NCBI GenBank assembly: GCA_963775185.1
Contig: CAVZIE010000031.1
Span: 806,001-870,000, forward strand
DNA from: JAPSGB01 sp963775185
GTDB lineage: Bacteria > Myxococcota_A > Polyangia > Polyangiales > Polyangiaceae
Direction: 5' to 3'
DNA: 64,000 bases
The notes beneath the pieces were generated by a model that was not told the origin of the DNA, searched no databases, and saw only the letters and a list, made by a program, of their open reading frames with translations. Shown piece after piece: positions 19,757 to 28,526 of the stretch. Each line of letters starts with the position of its first letter. Position 1 is the first letter of the stretch. A program made the translations under genes and the position numbers.

Positions 19757-21844
19757 CTATTTGCCGAGGGATTTCGCGCAGCGGAAGCCCACGCCGTGGC
19801 TCTGCAGCGCTGGCGTCATGGCGAACCGATACGCCGGGCGCAGCCAACTCGGGTCGCTGCCGTTGAACGCGCCGCCGCGCATCACGCGCTTCTTCTCGTC
19901 CCCCGGTTCCGTCGGACCGGTCGGGTTCGTCTGCGTCGCGCTCGTGTAGGGCGCGTACCAGTCGGCGGTCCACTCCCAGACGTTGCCGGCCATGTCGAAC
20001 GGACCGAACCGCGACTTGCCGAGAGGGAACTTCCCGACCGGCGCCGTCGCGGCGTAGCCATCGTCGGCGCTATACAGCGATTCCTGCGGGATGTTGTGCT
20101 TCTTGGCCCACGCCACGCACTCCGTGCCGCAAGCGTTCAGGTGCTTCGCGGTCGGCGGCTCGTCGCCCCACGGGTAGATGCGTCCGTCGGGTCCGCGGCT
20201 GGCGTACTCCCACTCGGCCTCCGTGGGCAGGCGCGCGCCCTGGGCCTTGCAGTAGGTGTCGGCCATCTGCCACGTCACGCAGTTGATCGGGTGGTCGCCG
20301 CGGTCCGCGACACCGGCGTTGCAGAGCGGACTGTAGAGCTTGCGATCCTCGGCGCTGATGTTCGGCCACTCCACCTCGGTGGGCGCGCGCCGGCACTTGC
20401 CGATGTCCGAGCACGCCTTGTACTTGGTCGCCGTGACCTCGTAGAGGTCCATGCAGTAGGCGTCGAGCTTGACGTTGTGCGAAGGCTTCTCGTCCTCCTT
20501 CGCCTCGCGCAGGTCCGACCCCATGAAGAACTGCCCGGCCGGGATCTTCACCATGTCCGACGGACACGTCGGCTCCGGCGCGGCGGCGGCGGACGCGGAC
20601 GGTGCGGGAAGCGCGCTGGGTGCGGTGGCCACCGGCGCGTCGGTGGCGCCACCCGCGGGCTTGCGCAGCACCAGCACGGCGACGCCCGCGGCGACGGCCA
20701 GCGCGGCGACGCCGACGCCGACCAGGAGCCCTCCGCGCTTGGGCTGTGGAGGGCTCTCCGGCGTCGGCAACGTGGAGGTCGAGGGCGAGCTGGTCGTGGC
20801 CGGACGCCCCATCATGGGCGCGGTCATTGCCGCCGCGTTCGGCGGCGGCATCTGGCTCGACACCGGCATCTGGCTCGGCACCATGACGGTGTCCGACGTG
20901 GCGACGCCCACCGTACCCACGGACGCTTCGAGCGCCGCCCAGAACTCGCGCGCGCTCGCGAAACGCTCGCTCGTGTTCGGCGAGAGCGCGCGCAGGAAGA
21001 CGGCTTCGGCGGCGTCCGGAACGTCCACGCCGAGGCTGCGTGGCGTGGGCCGGTGCGTCGGGTTGCCCGACGCGAAGCCGAGCTGGACGAGATCCTCGCC
21101 GTCGAGGGCGACGCGCCCGGCAAGCATCTCGATGGCGACCAGCGCGAGGGCGAACACGTCGGTCCACGGCCCCGTCGCTCCGTAGCTGCGGCTGAACTGT
21201 TCCGGGGCGCCGTACTGGGGCGTGAACGACGTGATGCTCGTGCCCGTCTTGGCGAGGGCGGCGGCCATCTGCGTGTTGTCCGCCATCATCTTCGCGACGC
21301 CGAAGTCGAGCACCTTGACCGTGGCGTGCGACGAATGCGCGTCCCCGAGTACGAACAGGTTCGCGGGCTTGATGTCGCGATGGGCCACGCCCATGCGGTG
21401 GGCGATCTCGAGCGCGTTCGCTGCCGGTCCGAGGAAGGTCACGACTTCGCTCAGCGACCAGCCGGGACGGCCCGCCGCGCGCTCGCGCTCGAGCAGCTCG
21501 TCGAGCGCTGTGCCCTCGAGCCACTCCAGCACCATGTACGGCATCCACTGGCCGTCGGGCGTCGTGTAGGTGCCGACGTCCCGGGCCTGGACGATGTTCG
21601 CCGTCTGGCTGGAGAGCTCCGTCAGCAGCGCGCCCTCGTTGATGAACGATTGCTGCAGCAGATCGCGCTGGTCGACGGGAGCCGACGAAAGGCCGTTGAA
21701 GAACTTGATCGCGACGGGCTTGTTCCAGATCGTATGCTGCGCGCGGTACACGACCGCGAAGCCGCCCTCGCCGACCATCTTCTCGATCAGGTACTTGTCG
21801 GCAATCTTCTGGCCGATGATGTTCAGCGGGTCGCGGTCAGCCAT
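19757..21844 (-). CDS. Ser/Thr kinase with transmembrane helix and C-terminal FGE (SUMF1) domain
   Basis: This 695-residue protein has a kinase domain at about 15-290 (GEGGFAVVYRAQ, VAIKFF, HRDIKPAN, DFGVAKMM, YGAPEQFS), a Pro/Ser/Thr-rich juxtamembrane region, one transmembrane helix (LLVGVGVAALAVAAGVAVLV), an Ala/Pro linker, and an FGE/SUMF1-like domain outside (MVKIPAGQFFMGSD, INCVTWQMADTYCKAQGARLPTEAEWEY, FDMAGNVWEWTADWY, RVMRGGAF, GFRCAK). Such receptor kinases carry FGE-like folds as probable sensor or binding modules; oxidase activity cannot be assumed. The start at 21844 is supported by AGGAGG eleven bases upstream. Its FGE domain is intact, unlike that in the pseudogene near 5.1-6.3 kb. 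Confidence 0.94.
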   Translation of the reverse strand: MADRDPLNIIGQKIADKYLIEKMVGEGGFAVVYRAQHTIWNKPVAIKFFNGLSSAPVDQRDLLQQSFINEGALLTELSSQTANIVQARDVGTYTTPDGQWMPYMVLEWLEGTALDELLERERAAGRPGWSLSEVVTFLGPAANALEIAHRMGVAHRDIKPANLFVLGDAHSSHATVKVLDFGVAKMMADNTQMAAALAKTGTSITSFTPQYGAPEQFSRSYGATGPWTDVFALALVAIEMLAGRVALDGEDLVQLGFASGNPTHRPTPRSLGVDVPDAAEAVFLRALSPNTSERFASAREFWAALEASVGTVGVATSDTVMVPSQMPVSSQMPPPNAAAMTAPMMGRPATTSSPSTSTLPTPESPPQPKRGGLLVGVGVAALAVAAGVAVLVLRKPAGGATDAPVATAPSALPAPSASAAAAPEPTCPSDMVKIPAGQFFMGSDLREAKEDEKPSHNVKLDAYCMDLYEVTATKYKACSDIGKCRRAPTEVEWPNISAEDRKLYSPLCNAGVADRGDHPINCVTWQMADTYCKAQGARLPTEAEWEYASRGPDGRIYPWGDEPPTAKHLNACGTECVAWAKKHNIPQESLYSADDGYAATAPVGKFPLGKSRFGPFDMAGNVWEWTADWYAPYTSATQTNPTGPTEPGDEKKRVMRGGAFNGSDPSWLRPAYRFAMTPALQSHGVGFRCAKSLGK

Positions 21845-22014
21845 CCGGGCCGATGCCTCCTGGGGAAGCGAATGATAGCGCGGGGCGTCGGCGGTGGGCC
21901 AACGCGAATCCGTGCACAAGCGTAGTCGCGGTTCGACCGGGAGGTTACGCGCTCGCTGTCGAACGGCACAATCGACGGCATTTCCCTGTCATACGAAGGA
22001 CGACAGGCCGCGGA

Positions 22015-22818
22015 TCACGCGGCGCTCCCGAGCAGCGCGCCGCGCTCGGCGAGATCCGCGAGAATGCGCGCCGTCCCTTCGAGCACGCCGGCGTCGAGGG
22101 GCTGCCCCGTCGCGACGCAGGCGTCGCGGATCGCCGCGGACAGGGGCCATTTCCGGCCATGCAGCCGCTCGAGGATCGCGGCTGCGAGCGGCGTGAGCTC
22201 CAGGTAGCGCACCTCGTGTTCCGGGTTGCGGTAGACGAACAGCGCCGTCGGCCGCAGCGCGGGCGGCGTGCGGTCGGCCTCGTCGTCCGGCAGCTCGTGC
22301 ACTGCGAAATCGTAGCGCGCAAGGCGCGATGCCGCGATGAACGCCACCGGCCGGTCGGCGTCGAGCGCGGCGTCGCCGAGCGCCACCGGCTCCTCGGGCA
22401 TGGCACCGATCTCGATCTGGACGGACTCGTGGCGCGCCAGATCGACGATGTACGCCGGCACGCGCTGGTCTTCGCGCCACAACGGGGTGCACCAGTCGAG
22501 CAGCTCGACGGTCACGTCGCGGAGATAATGTGTGCGCGGCGCGCGCTCGGCCAGAAAGCGATCGAAGGTCTCGTCGAACACGCCGCCCAGACGCGCCATC
22601 ACGCGCGGGATCGCCATCCGTACGGCGTCGCGCAGCGTGTCGCGCACCAGCGTGCGATAGACCAGGAGGCGCGCGAGGCCGCCGTCGGCGAGAGCCTCGG
22701 CATCGTCGCCGGCCGCGCCGCACCGACACAGGAAGTCGGCTACGGCCGCGGGATCGGCGGTATCGAGCTCCGGTCCGAGCACGAGCTCGGCGATGACGCG
22801 TTCAAGCGCTTCTTGCAT
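22015..22818 (-). CDS. DUF2063/HvfC-BufC-like partner of the MNIO enzyme
   Basis: This 267-residue protein resembles the DUF2063 proteins (HvfC/BufC) that accompany DUF692 enzymes and deliver or bind the precursor peptide. The N-terminal part is helical (ERVIAELVLGPELDTADP), the middle has YLRDVTVELLDWC and VPAYIVDLARHESVQIEIG, and the C-terminal half contains YRNPEHEVRYLELTPLAAAIL, typical of the PqqD-like/winged-helix half of these partners. It overlaps the end of the MNIO gene by 17 bases, so the pair is translationally coupled. It is the last gene of the probable operon. The family call rests on both sequence pattern and position. Confidence 0.75.
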   Translation of the reverse strand: MQEALERVIAELVLGPELDTADPAAVADFLCRCGAAGDDAEALADGGLARLLVYRTLVRDTLRDAVRMAIPRVMARLGGVFDETFDRFLAERAPRTHYLRDVTVELLDWCTPLWREDQRVPAYIVDLARHESVQIEIGAMPEEPVALGDAALDADRPVAFIAASRLARYDFAVHELPDDEADRTPPALRPTALFVYRNPEHEVRYLELTPLAAAILERLHGRKWPLSAAIRDACVATGQPLDAGVLEGTARILADLAERGALLGSAA

Positions 22819-23650
22819 CGCTCGACTCGCGCCTGGACAGTGCCCGCTCGTAGGCGGCGCGGAGCTGGCTCACCTCGGCGAGTAGCTCGGCGAGCGGCGG
22901 GATGGCGTTGTCGCGCTCGAGCAGCACCGGCACCGGGCCGGTGCGCTCGAGGGTCCACTCCAGCAGATCGATCACCGGATCGCAGACGGGTGCGCCGTGC
23001 GTGTCGAGCACCAGGCCCGTGTCCATGCGCGTGTGCCCCGCGACGTGGATCTGCACGACGCGATCGAGCGGCATGGCCGCGATGAATGCACGCGCATCGA
23101 AGCCATGGTTTTGCGCGTTCACGTACACGTTGTTGACGTCGAGCAGCAGGTTTGCGCCGCTGCGCTCGAGGATGCTCGCGATGAACTCCGCCTCCGGCAT
23201 CTCCGGCCGGCCGGGGTGCGCGTACCAGGAGATGTTCTCGATCGCCATTGGCACGCCGAGGCGATCCTGCACGGCGCGCACGCGATCGGCGACGCGCGCG
23301 ACGTTCTCTTCGCAGAGCTTGAGCGGCAACAGCTCGTGCAGCACCCGCGGGCCGGCGGTGGAGAAGCACAGATGGTCGGAGTGCCACGGCGAGCGCACCC
23401 GCTCGATCTCGCGCCGCAGCTCGGCGAGGTAGGCGGGCTCCGGCGGATCGATCGCGCCCAGCGACAGCGTCAGCCCGTGCGTCACGACGGGATAGCGATC
23501 GGCGACGCGCTCGAGCGCGGCGGGGTACCAGCCGCCGCGCCGCATGTGGTTTTCCGGCGAGACCTCGAAGAAGGCGACGTCGAGCCGCGGGCCGTCGAGC
23601 ACTTCCTCGAGGAAGTCCCAACGCAACCCGAGCCCGACGCCGGGACGCAC
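22802..23650 (-). CDS. MNIO (DUF692) multinuclear iron oxidase for RiPP maturation
   Basis: DUF692 (MbnB/HvfB/BufB-type) enzymes are TIM barrels with two or three irons that convert precursor Cys residues into oxazolone/thioamide or thiooxazole groups. Candidate metal-ligand motifs are all present in order: THGLTLSLG, WHSDHLCFS, IENISWYAHPG, DVNNVYVNAQNHGFD, QIHVAGH and LLERDNAIPP. GTG 23650 is preferred as start because it sits two bases after the precursor's stop and gives the usual N-terminus (RPGVGLGLRWDFLEEVL). GTG 23677 would overlap the precursor by 25 bases. Length (282 residues) is normal. Downstream lies the DUF2063 partner and upstream a Cys-tailed precursor, the standard trio. Confidence 0.92.
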   Translation of the reverse strand: MRPGVGLGLRWDFLEEVLDGPRLDVAFFEVSPENHMRRGGWYPAALERVADRYPVVTHGLTLSLGAIDPPEPAYLAELRREIERVRSPWHSDHLCFSTAGPRVLHELLPLKLCEENVARVADRVRAVQDRLGVPMAIENISWYAHPGRPEMPEAEFIASILERSGANLLLDVNNVYVNAQNHGFDARAFIAAMPLDRVVQIHVAGHTRMDTGLVLDTHGAPVCDPVIDLLEWTLERTGPVPVLLERDNAIPPLAELLAEVSQLRAAYERALSRRESSDARSA

Positions 23651-23652
23651 CG

Positions 23653-24063
23653 TCAGCCGCAGGTCCCGGCGCCGCACGAGCCCTTCGCGCCGGCGGCCTT
23701 CTTGTGCGAGACGGCCTTCTTGACCGGCGCCTTCTTCGCGGGCTTCTTCGCTTCTTCCTTGGCCTCGGGCTTGGGCGCCGCGTCCTTGTTGTCGTCGGCC
23801 TTGGCGGCTTCCGGCTTGGCGTCGGACGCCGGGGTCGCCTCGTCCGTGCCCGCGGGCGCCCCGGCGGTCTCGGCGGCGCTGTCGGTCGCGGTCGGCGCGT
23901 CCGCCGCTTCGGCGGCTTCCGGCGCCGCGGGCGCGGCCGCGGGAACTTCCTGGGCGTCGACCGGACTCTGGGCCGGCCTTTCTCCGCCGCAGGCGACGAG
24001 GCTCGTCGCGCCGAGGGCGGCCAGCGTGGCGGCGATGGCACTGAACGAAAGCTTCTGGTTCAT
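23653..24063 (-). CDS. Putative lipidated RiPP precursor with C-terminal Cys-Gly tail
   Basis: This 136-residue lipoprotein starts at ATG 24063 behind a good ribosome-binding site (AGGAGAGGAAA). Its signal peptide ends in the lipobox LVAC (Cys25, then Gly-Gly). The middle is low-complexity Ala/Pro/Glu/Thr, then Lys/Ala-rich (KPAKKAPVKKAVSHKK). It ends AKGSCGAGTCG with Cys130 and Cys135, two CG pairs close to the EGKCG-type repeats of HvfA/bufferin precursors that MNIO enzymes modify. The enzyme gene follows two bases after the stop. No other Cys occurs besides the lipobox, so the tail is the obvious modification site. A metal (copper or iron) binding or sensing role is inferred by analogy only. 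An ordinary lipoprotein with a chance Cys tail is the alternative. Confidence 0.78.
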   Translation of the reverse strand: MNQKLSFSAIAATLAALGATSLVACGGERPAQSPVDAQEVPAAAPAAPEAAEAADAPTATDSAAETAGAPAGTDEATPASDAKPEAAKADDNKDAAPKPEAKEEAKKPAKKAPVKKAVSHKKAAGAKGSCGAGTCG

Positions 24064-24117
24064 GGAATTTCCTCTCCTGGACTCTCAGGTACGGACGCCC
24101 AGCATAACGGTTTCAGC

Positions 24118-24969
24118 TCAGCGCATCTTGGGGACCGCGGCAAGCTCCAGCGAAACCCGGGCGTCCTTGCCGATTTTCGAGCCGAGGAGCTTCATGCCCT
24201 CGGCCACGAAGACGCCCTTCGCGTCGCGCGGCTTGATGTCGTGCACCTGGAGCGAGACTACGAATGGCGAGCGGGTCTGGATCACGATCCGCTGGGGTCT
24301 CGCCCCGGCGACGGCCGGCGCGGCGTACTCGAACAGCGCGCGCAGCTTGAGCGAGCGCTCGACGCGGAAGCCGTGGAGCTCGAGATCGCCGTTCGCGATC
24401 AGATCCACCGAGCGCACTTCCCGCGCCTGGTTGCCGGCGTCTCCTGCGTCTTCCGTATCGCCGAGGGCGGGCAGAGAACCCCGCTTTACGACGTGGCCGC
24501 GATCGGCGGCATCGGCGCTGGCGTGATCGACGGAACGGATCGTGAACCGCGCCCAGCGCACGCGCTCTCGCGCCGCCTCCGGGCGATCCTGGCCCACGTC
24601 GAGCCAGTCCTGAGCGACCTGGCTCTGCTGCACGTCCCTGCCGCCGTCGCCCTCGGCGTCGATCGCGACCGATCCGAGGTCCATCTCCACGTGGCCCCGT
24701 GTCTTGGCGAGGTCCATCAGATCGACGCTGAGCTCGCCGCGCGCCACGCGCAGCTCGCCGCGGGGCGTCGCGTCGTGGGCCTTGAGCTCGAAGCGCGCGC
24801 TGCCGCGCGACTCGATCGCGTACGCCACGACGTCCGACGCGTGCGGCGCGCCGCTGGTGACGGGGCTGGCGCGCCAGGGCGCGGTGTGGAGCGGCGCGGG
24901 GGCGTCGTCGCGGTGCTTCGAGCACGCGGAGAGGGCGAGGATCGTGGCGACCGCGACGAGATGGCGCAT
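24118..24969 (-). CDS. YceI-like lipoprotein
   Basis: This 283-residue protein starts MRHLVAVATILALSAC with a lipobox Cys at residue 16; an in-frame ATG lies 21 bases upstream. The body resembles YceI-type lipid-binding lipocalin folds: SRGSARFELKAHDATPRGELRVARGELSV, then LGSVAIDAEG and a C-terminal half rich in alternating beta pattern (GDLELHGFRVERSLKLRALF). YceI proteins bind isoprenoids or amphiphiles in the periplasm. It stands 54 bases upstream of the precursor gene and 11 bases downstream of the barrel gene, so it belongs to the same probable transcript. The YceI call is moderate. Confidence 0.7.
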   Translation of the reverse strand: MRHLVAVATILALSACSKHRDDAPAPLHTAPWRASPVTSGAPHASDVVAYAIESRGSARFELKAHDATPRGELRVARGELSVDLMDLAKTRGHVEMDLGSVAIDAEGDGGRDVQQSQVAQDWLDVGQDRPEAARERVRWARFTIRSVDHASADAADRGHVVKRGSLPALGDTEDAGDAGNQAREVRSVDLIANGDLELHGFRVERSLKLRALFEYAAPAVAGARPQRIVIQTRSPFVVSLQVHDIKPRDAKGVFVAEGMKLLGSKIGKDARVSLELAAVPKMR

Positions 24970-24980
24970 GGGCTCGACCA

Positions 24981-26468
24981 TCAATGCCATATGCCCACCG
25001 CGACGCTCCAGCCCGAATAACGCGCCGCGCGGTCGATGGCGCCGGCGACCCGCCACTCGGTGCCGTCCTCGAACAGGCCGAACACCGTCCAGGGGAAGAG
25101 CTTGATGGCCGCGCCGCCGGTGACGTGCAGGCGAGGATGGGCCTCGGCGGTCGTGAAACGCGTCGGCTCGTAGTAGCTGCCGGTGCGGATCTCGACCCAG
25201 TGCGGGATGATCTCCGTCTCGACGCCGAGCCGCGGCGCGAGCCGGGTGTGCTCGCCTTCGCGGTTCACGCGTTGTGCCAGGAACGACTCGATGCCGACGG
25301 CGTTGTCGACTGGTCCGCTGATCGTGAGCGACGCGCTGACGAGCACGCGGAAGCGCGCCATCGCCTCGTAGCGCGCCTTCAGGCGCGCGTGCACGTCGTG
25401 CTCGGCGCGCGTCATGGCGAGTCGATCGAGTGCGTCCTCGGTGGCGAGCTCCGCGTCGAGGGCCGCCGGATCGCGCTTGTCGTGGCCCACGAGGTACGCC
25501 CGGCGCCGGGCGCGCTCGCGCGCTCGCCACTCCAGATAGCGACGCTTCGCCGCCAACACCTCTTCCGGGTCGTACCAGCGGGGGTTGAACGGGCGAGGGC
25601 CGAGCTGCACCGCCAGCCCCACGCTCACGTCCCAGGGCAGGGCGACCTGGTTTGGCAGGTACAGGGCGTCGGGGCTCGCGGGATCGCCGATCACGCGGTC
25701 GCCGTTCGCGTCGGCGGCGATGGCGGCCTGCGCGTCAGCGCCGACCAGCGCCGAACGAACCGACGCGCCGAAGCGGAAATGCTGGTAGTTCGGGCGCCAG
25801 AGCAGCCCTGCCTCGAGCGCGGCGCCGCTGGTGTCGAATAGATCCGCCGGCTGGCCCGCGGCGGGGCTCGTGTTCGTAACCGCCAGGCTCGACACGCGCG
25901 CGCCGCCGCCGATCACCAGCTGGCCGTTGTCCACCCAGCGCGCGACCAGCACGTGTCCGGTTCCGAACTTCGCGCGCAGGTGCGTGACCTGGCCGGCGGT
26001 CGCGTTGGATCGGTCGATGTCGTAGGTCTGGCCGTTCAGCGTCGCGCCGATGCCCCAGCGCCCGAGCTGCACGTTCGCGGACAGGTCGAGGAACAGGAAC
26101 TGCCCCGTCGCGGTCTGGCCCACGTTGGTGCCCGGCTGCCCGGTGTTGAAGAAGTCCGTGTTCGCGATCGTGCTTGGGAACGTGATGCCGACGCTCCAGT
26201 CGTAGTCGAAGTGATCGTAGGAGTAGGCCGCGCGGACCGCCGGCGCGGCGGGGTTCTGGACGTTGCCCTCGGTCCCCTCGGCGATCGCGACGTAGGCGCC
26301 GGCGAGGCCCGTCACGCGCGTTCCGGCGAGCACCGGTCCCTCCGACAGATCGACGGCGTACGCGCTGGTCGTGATCTGCGTGCCGTTCGGGCCGACAGGT
26401 CCGCCTGCGAGCGCGTTCCCGGTCGCCGTCAGCAGGGCGAGCGCCGCGCCCGCGCCGACGGCTTTCAT
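24981..26468 (-). CDS. FadL/OmpP1-like outer-membrane barrel protein
   Basis: This 495-residue protein has a signal peptide (MKAVGAGAALALLTATGNALAG) and then the pattern of a FadL-type barrel: TRVTGLAGAYVAIAEGTEGNVQNPAAPA near the N-terminus, repeated amphipathic strands, QVALPWDVSVGLAVQLGPRPFNPRWYDP, a charged helical insert (KRRYLEWRARERARRRAY), and strands up to WSVAVGIWH with an aromatic penultimate pattern. FadL proteins import hydrophobic molecules across the outer membrane. The start overlaps the stop of the upstream CDP-alcohol transferase gene by four bases (ATGA). Its ligand is unknown. Confidence 0.78.
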   Translation of the reverse strand: MKAVGAGAALALLTATGNALAGGPVGPNGTQITTSAYAVDLSEGPVLAGTRVTGLAGAYVAIAEGTEGNVQNPAAPAVRAAYSYDHFDYDWSVGITFPSTIANTDFFNTGQPGTNVGQTATGQFLFLDLSANVQLGRWGIGATLNGQTYDIDRSNATAGQVTHLRAKFGTGHVLVARWVDNGQLVIGGGARVSSLAVTNTSPAAGQPADLFDTSGAALEAGLLWRPNYQHFRFGASVRSALVGADAQAAIAADANGDRVIGDPASPDALYLPNQVALPWDVSVGLAVQLGPRPFNPRWYDPEEVLAAKRRYLEWRARERARRRAYLVGHDKRDPAALDAELATEDALDRLAMTRAEHDVHARLKARYEAMARFRVLVSASLTISGPVDNAVGIESFLAQRVNREGEHTRLAPRLGVETEIIPHWVEIRTGSYYEPTRFTTAEAHPRLHVTGGAAIKLFPWTVFGLFEDGTEWRVAGAIDRAARYSGWSVAVGIWH

Positions 26469-27508
26469 CGCCGCTCCCGCGAGAGCCGCATCTCGGTCGC
26501 GAGCACGCTCAGCAGGATGCCGACGGCCGCGAGCGCGAACAAGACGAGCATCGGGCCCACCAGGCCGAGCAGCGCCGCGACGAACGTCAGGAACACGAAG
26601 GTGTCGCGCTTGAACAGCGGACCTATCGCCGCCATCGGTCCGGTGCCGCTGGTCGTGCTCTGGCTCAGCGGGTACTTGAGCAGATCGCCGGAGCCGATGC
26701 GGATCAGGTAGCGGTACTCGATGGCACTGGTGACGACGCCGCAGGCGATCATCACGCTGCCCGCGAGGAGATACGGCGGCGTCGCGAGTCCCCACGCTGC
26801 TCCGGCGAAGAAGCCGTAGTTCGTGAGATCGTCGCCGACCGTGTCCAGCCACTCGCCGGCGAGCGAGCCGCGATACGTGACGCGGCTCATCTCGCCGTCG
26901 CAGCCGTCGAGCACGCTCTGCATCTGGAACAGGAACGCGCCGAGCACCAGATCCCAGTAGCCGCCCCGGGCCGCGCACAGCGCGCCGGCGATGCCGATGC
27001 CCAGGATAGCCACCGACACCTGGTTCGGCCTGAGCGGCGTCTTGACCAGCCAGCGCGAGATCGACAGCGAGATGTAGCGGTTGAGCCAGCGCGACGTCCA
27101 GCCGTCCTGCGGCTTGCGCAGCGCCCGGAACAGCGCGCGCTCGGCTTGTCGCGCGCTCGCGTCGTCCACGACGTCGATAGGCGGAAAGCCCCACGGCGGG
27201 TCGAAAGCGAACGTCTGCGTTGCCAGATCGAGCTCGAGCTTCGAGGCGGCGATCGCCTTCAGCAGCCCTCGATGCACCACCAGGCTCGCCGGCGCACGCA
27301 CGACGCGCGCCCCCTCGACCGGCTGGTCCAACGTGGGGATGCGCAGGCGCGCGTCGGCGAGCAGGCCGCGCAGCTCCTCGCCCGCGACGACGCCCGCCGC
27401 GCCGCCGGCCTGCGCGTCGAGCGCGAGCCTCAGCGCGAGCGACAGCCCACCGACGCGTCGCCCGGCGTCGCCATGCGGAGGATCGAGCACGAGGACCCAG
27501 GTGTCCAC
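26465..27508 (-). CDS. CDP-alcohol phosphotransferase with N-terminal nucleotidyltransferase-like domain
   Basis: The 347-residue protein joins a soluble N-terminal domain (about 1-135, a reduced nucleotidyltransferase-like fold without a clear signature) to a membrane CDP-alcohol phosphotransferase domain. The family motif reads DGCDGEMSRVTYRGSLAGEWLDTVGDD: the Asp residues that hold the metal and CDP are kept, while the usual Ala-Arg is Ser-Arg. TM helices lie at about 165-190, 215-245 and 290-340. It would move a phospho-group from a CDP-activated alcohol onto an acceptor, as in inositol or glycerol phospholipid synthesis. It is the first gene of the minus-strand operon leading to the barrel, YceI and RiPP genes. 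The substrate is unknown. Confidence 0.82.
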   Translation of the reverse strand: MDTWVLVLDPPHGDAGRRVGGLSLALRLALDAQAGGAAGVVAGEELRGLLADARLRIPTLDQPVEGARVVRAPASLVVHRGLLKAIAASKLELDLATQTFAFDPPWGFPPIDVVDDASARQAERALFRALRKPQDGWTSRWLNRYISLSISRWLVKTPLRPNQVSVAILGIGIAGALCAARGGYWDLVLGAFLFQMQSVLDGCDGEMSRVTYRGSLAGEWLDTVGDDLTNYGFFAGAAWGLATPPYLLAGSVMIACGVVTSAIEYRYLIRIGSGDLLKYPLSQSTTSGTGPMAAIGPLFKRDTFVFLTFVAALLGLVGPMLVLFALAAVGILLSVLATEMRLSRERR

Positions 27509-27514
27509 GCGCCG

Positions 27515-27520
27515 CGTATA
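27515..27520 (-). promoter_or_regulatory. Possible -10 element for a leaderless transcript
   Basis: On the minus strand TATACG is followed by six bases and the GTG start of the CDP-alcohol transferase. Transcription starting about seven bases after a -10 box would begin at the start codon. No clear -35 element. Confidence 0.35.
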
Positions 27521-27598
27521 GCATCGCCGGGTTCCGGGGGGTTTGCCGGCCCGCTGCCGCGGCGTGTCGGCGGCCGATCGATACGTGTTCGACTACGC

Positions 27599-27810
27599 CA
27601 TGCGCTGTCTTGGCTTGGGGATTCTGGGCCGGCTCGTTGCGGCCGGCGTCGGGTGCGGCTCCAGCGACAGTGGCAACACCGGCAGCGGCGGCAGCGGCGG
27701 CAGCGGCGCCGTCTCGAGCGTCGTCACCGTGCCGGACTCGCTTCGACGCGCTCGCCGAGGAGACATTCTTCGACCAGCCCTGGCCGAGCGACCTGCGCCA
27801 CGACATCGTC
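27599..27810 (+). pseudogene. Truncated lipoprotein gene start
   Basis: MRCLGLGILGRLVAAGVGCGSS is a lipoprotein signal with a lipobox Cys, followed by a Gly/Ser spacer and VTVPD. After a one-base shift near 27738 the reading continues RFDALAEETFFDQPWPSDLR, which matches the start of a large myxobacterial lipoprotein family (typically FFDxPWPSDxR). The similarity stops near 27800 and the opposite strand becomes coding. Only about 65 residues remain. Confidence 0.55.
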
Positions 27811-28499
27811 CACGTAGCCGCCCGTGCGCGCGGCGATGCTCGCGAGCACGCCGAGCGCGCGCGCCCGGGGATCGACCTTGCCGGGAAGCGCCGTGCGCGC
27901 CGCTTCCGCCGCCTCCACCACGTGGACCAAGCGGTCGATCGTCGACGGCGCCTCGGCGACGCTCGCGGGGATCACGATGCGGACCTCGCGATCGTCGAGC
28001 CTCGGCTTCTTGCCCTCGAGCTCGAGCGCGAGCAGCAAGTCGCCCGCGCGGCCGCGCAACACGCGCTGCGCCGCCAGGATGCCGTCGGCTTCCACGTGCA
28101 GCGCCGCGTCGAACCCCGGGCTGACGAACGCCTCCGGGCCTATCCCGGGGGTGGTTCCCGCGCGCACTTCGAGCCCGATGCCGAATGGCTCGGTGAAGTG
28201 CGCCGTGCAGCGCAGCACCTCGGGATTCGCCGAGCCGTACGGCTCTGCCACGATCTCGATCGCGACGCCCTTCTTCGTCCCCTCGACGCGCCGACCACGG
28301 TGATCGAACCCGAGGCGCGCCGCGAGCGCGTCGAGGAGCTCCGCGCCGAGCGGATCGAGCGCGATGGGCTGCTTCGGTGGTCGGGCGCCGGCCGTCCCTT
28401 GCGTTTGAGTACGTCCGGGGGCAAGTCGCCGCTGGCGCAGCTGGCGACGAGCGCCACGCCCATCGCGGTGAAGATCAAGAGATCGAGCCACAGCGGCAC
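27724..28499 (-). pseudogene. Membrane-anchored hypothetical protein, frameshifted and probably 3'-truncated
   Basis: GTG 28499 begins VPLWLDLLIFTAMGVALVASC, a hydrophobic helix with a possible lipobox. After a one-base shift near 28390 the protein continues QPIALDPLGAELLDALAARLGFDHRG and a well-behaved ~200-residue domain (KGVAIEIVAEPYG, LRCTAHFTEPFGIGLEVRAG, VSPGFDAALHVEADGILAAQRVLRG). No family is recognised. The last 30 or so codons lie antisense to the truncated lipoprotein at 27599-27810, so the native end may be lost at a junction near 27800. It is divergent from thrC. Confidence 0.55.
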
Positions 28500-28526
28500 T
28501 GCCGCCAGGATACTCCGCTCCGGATG

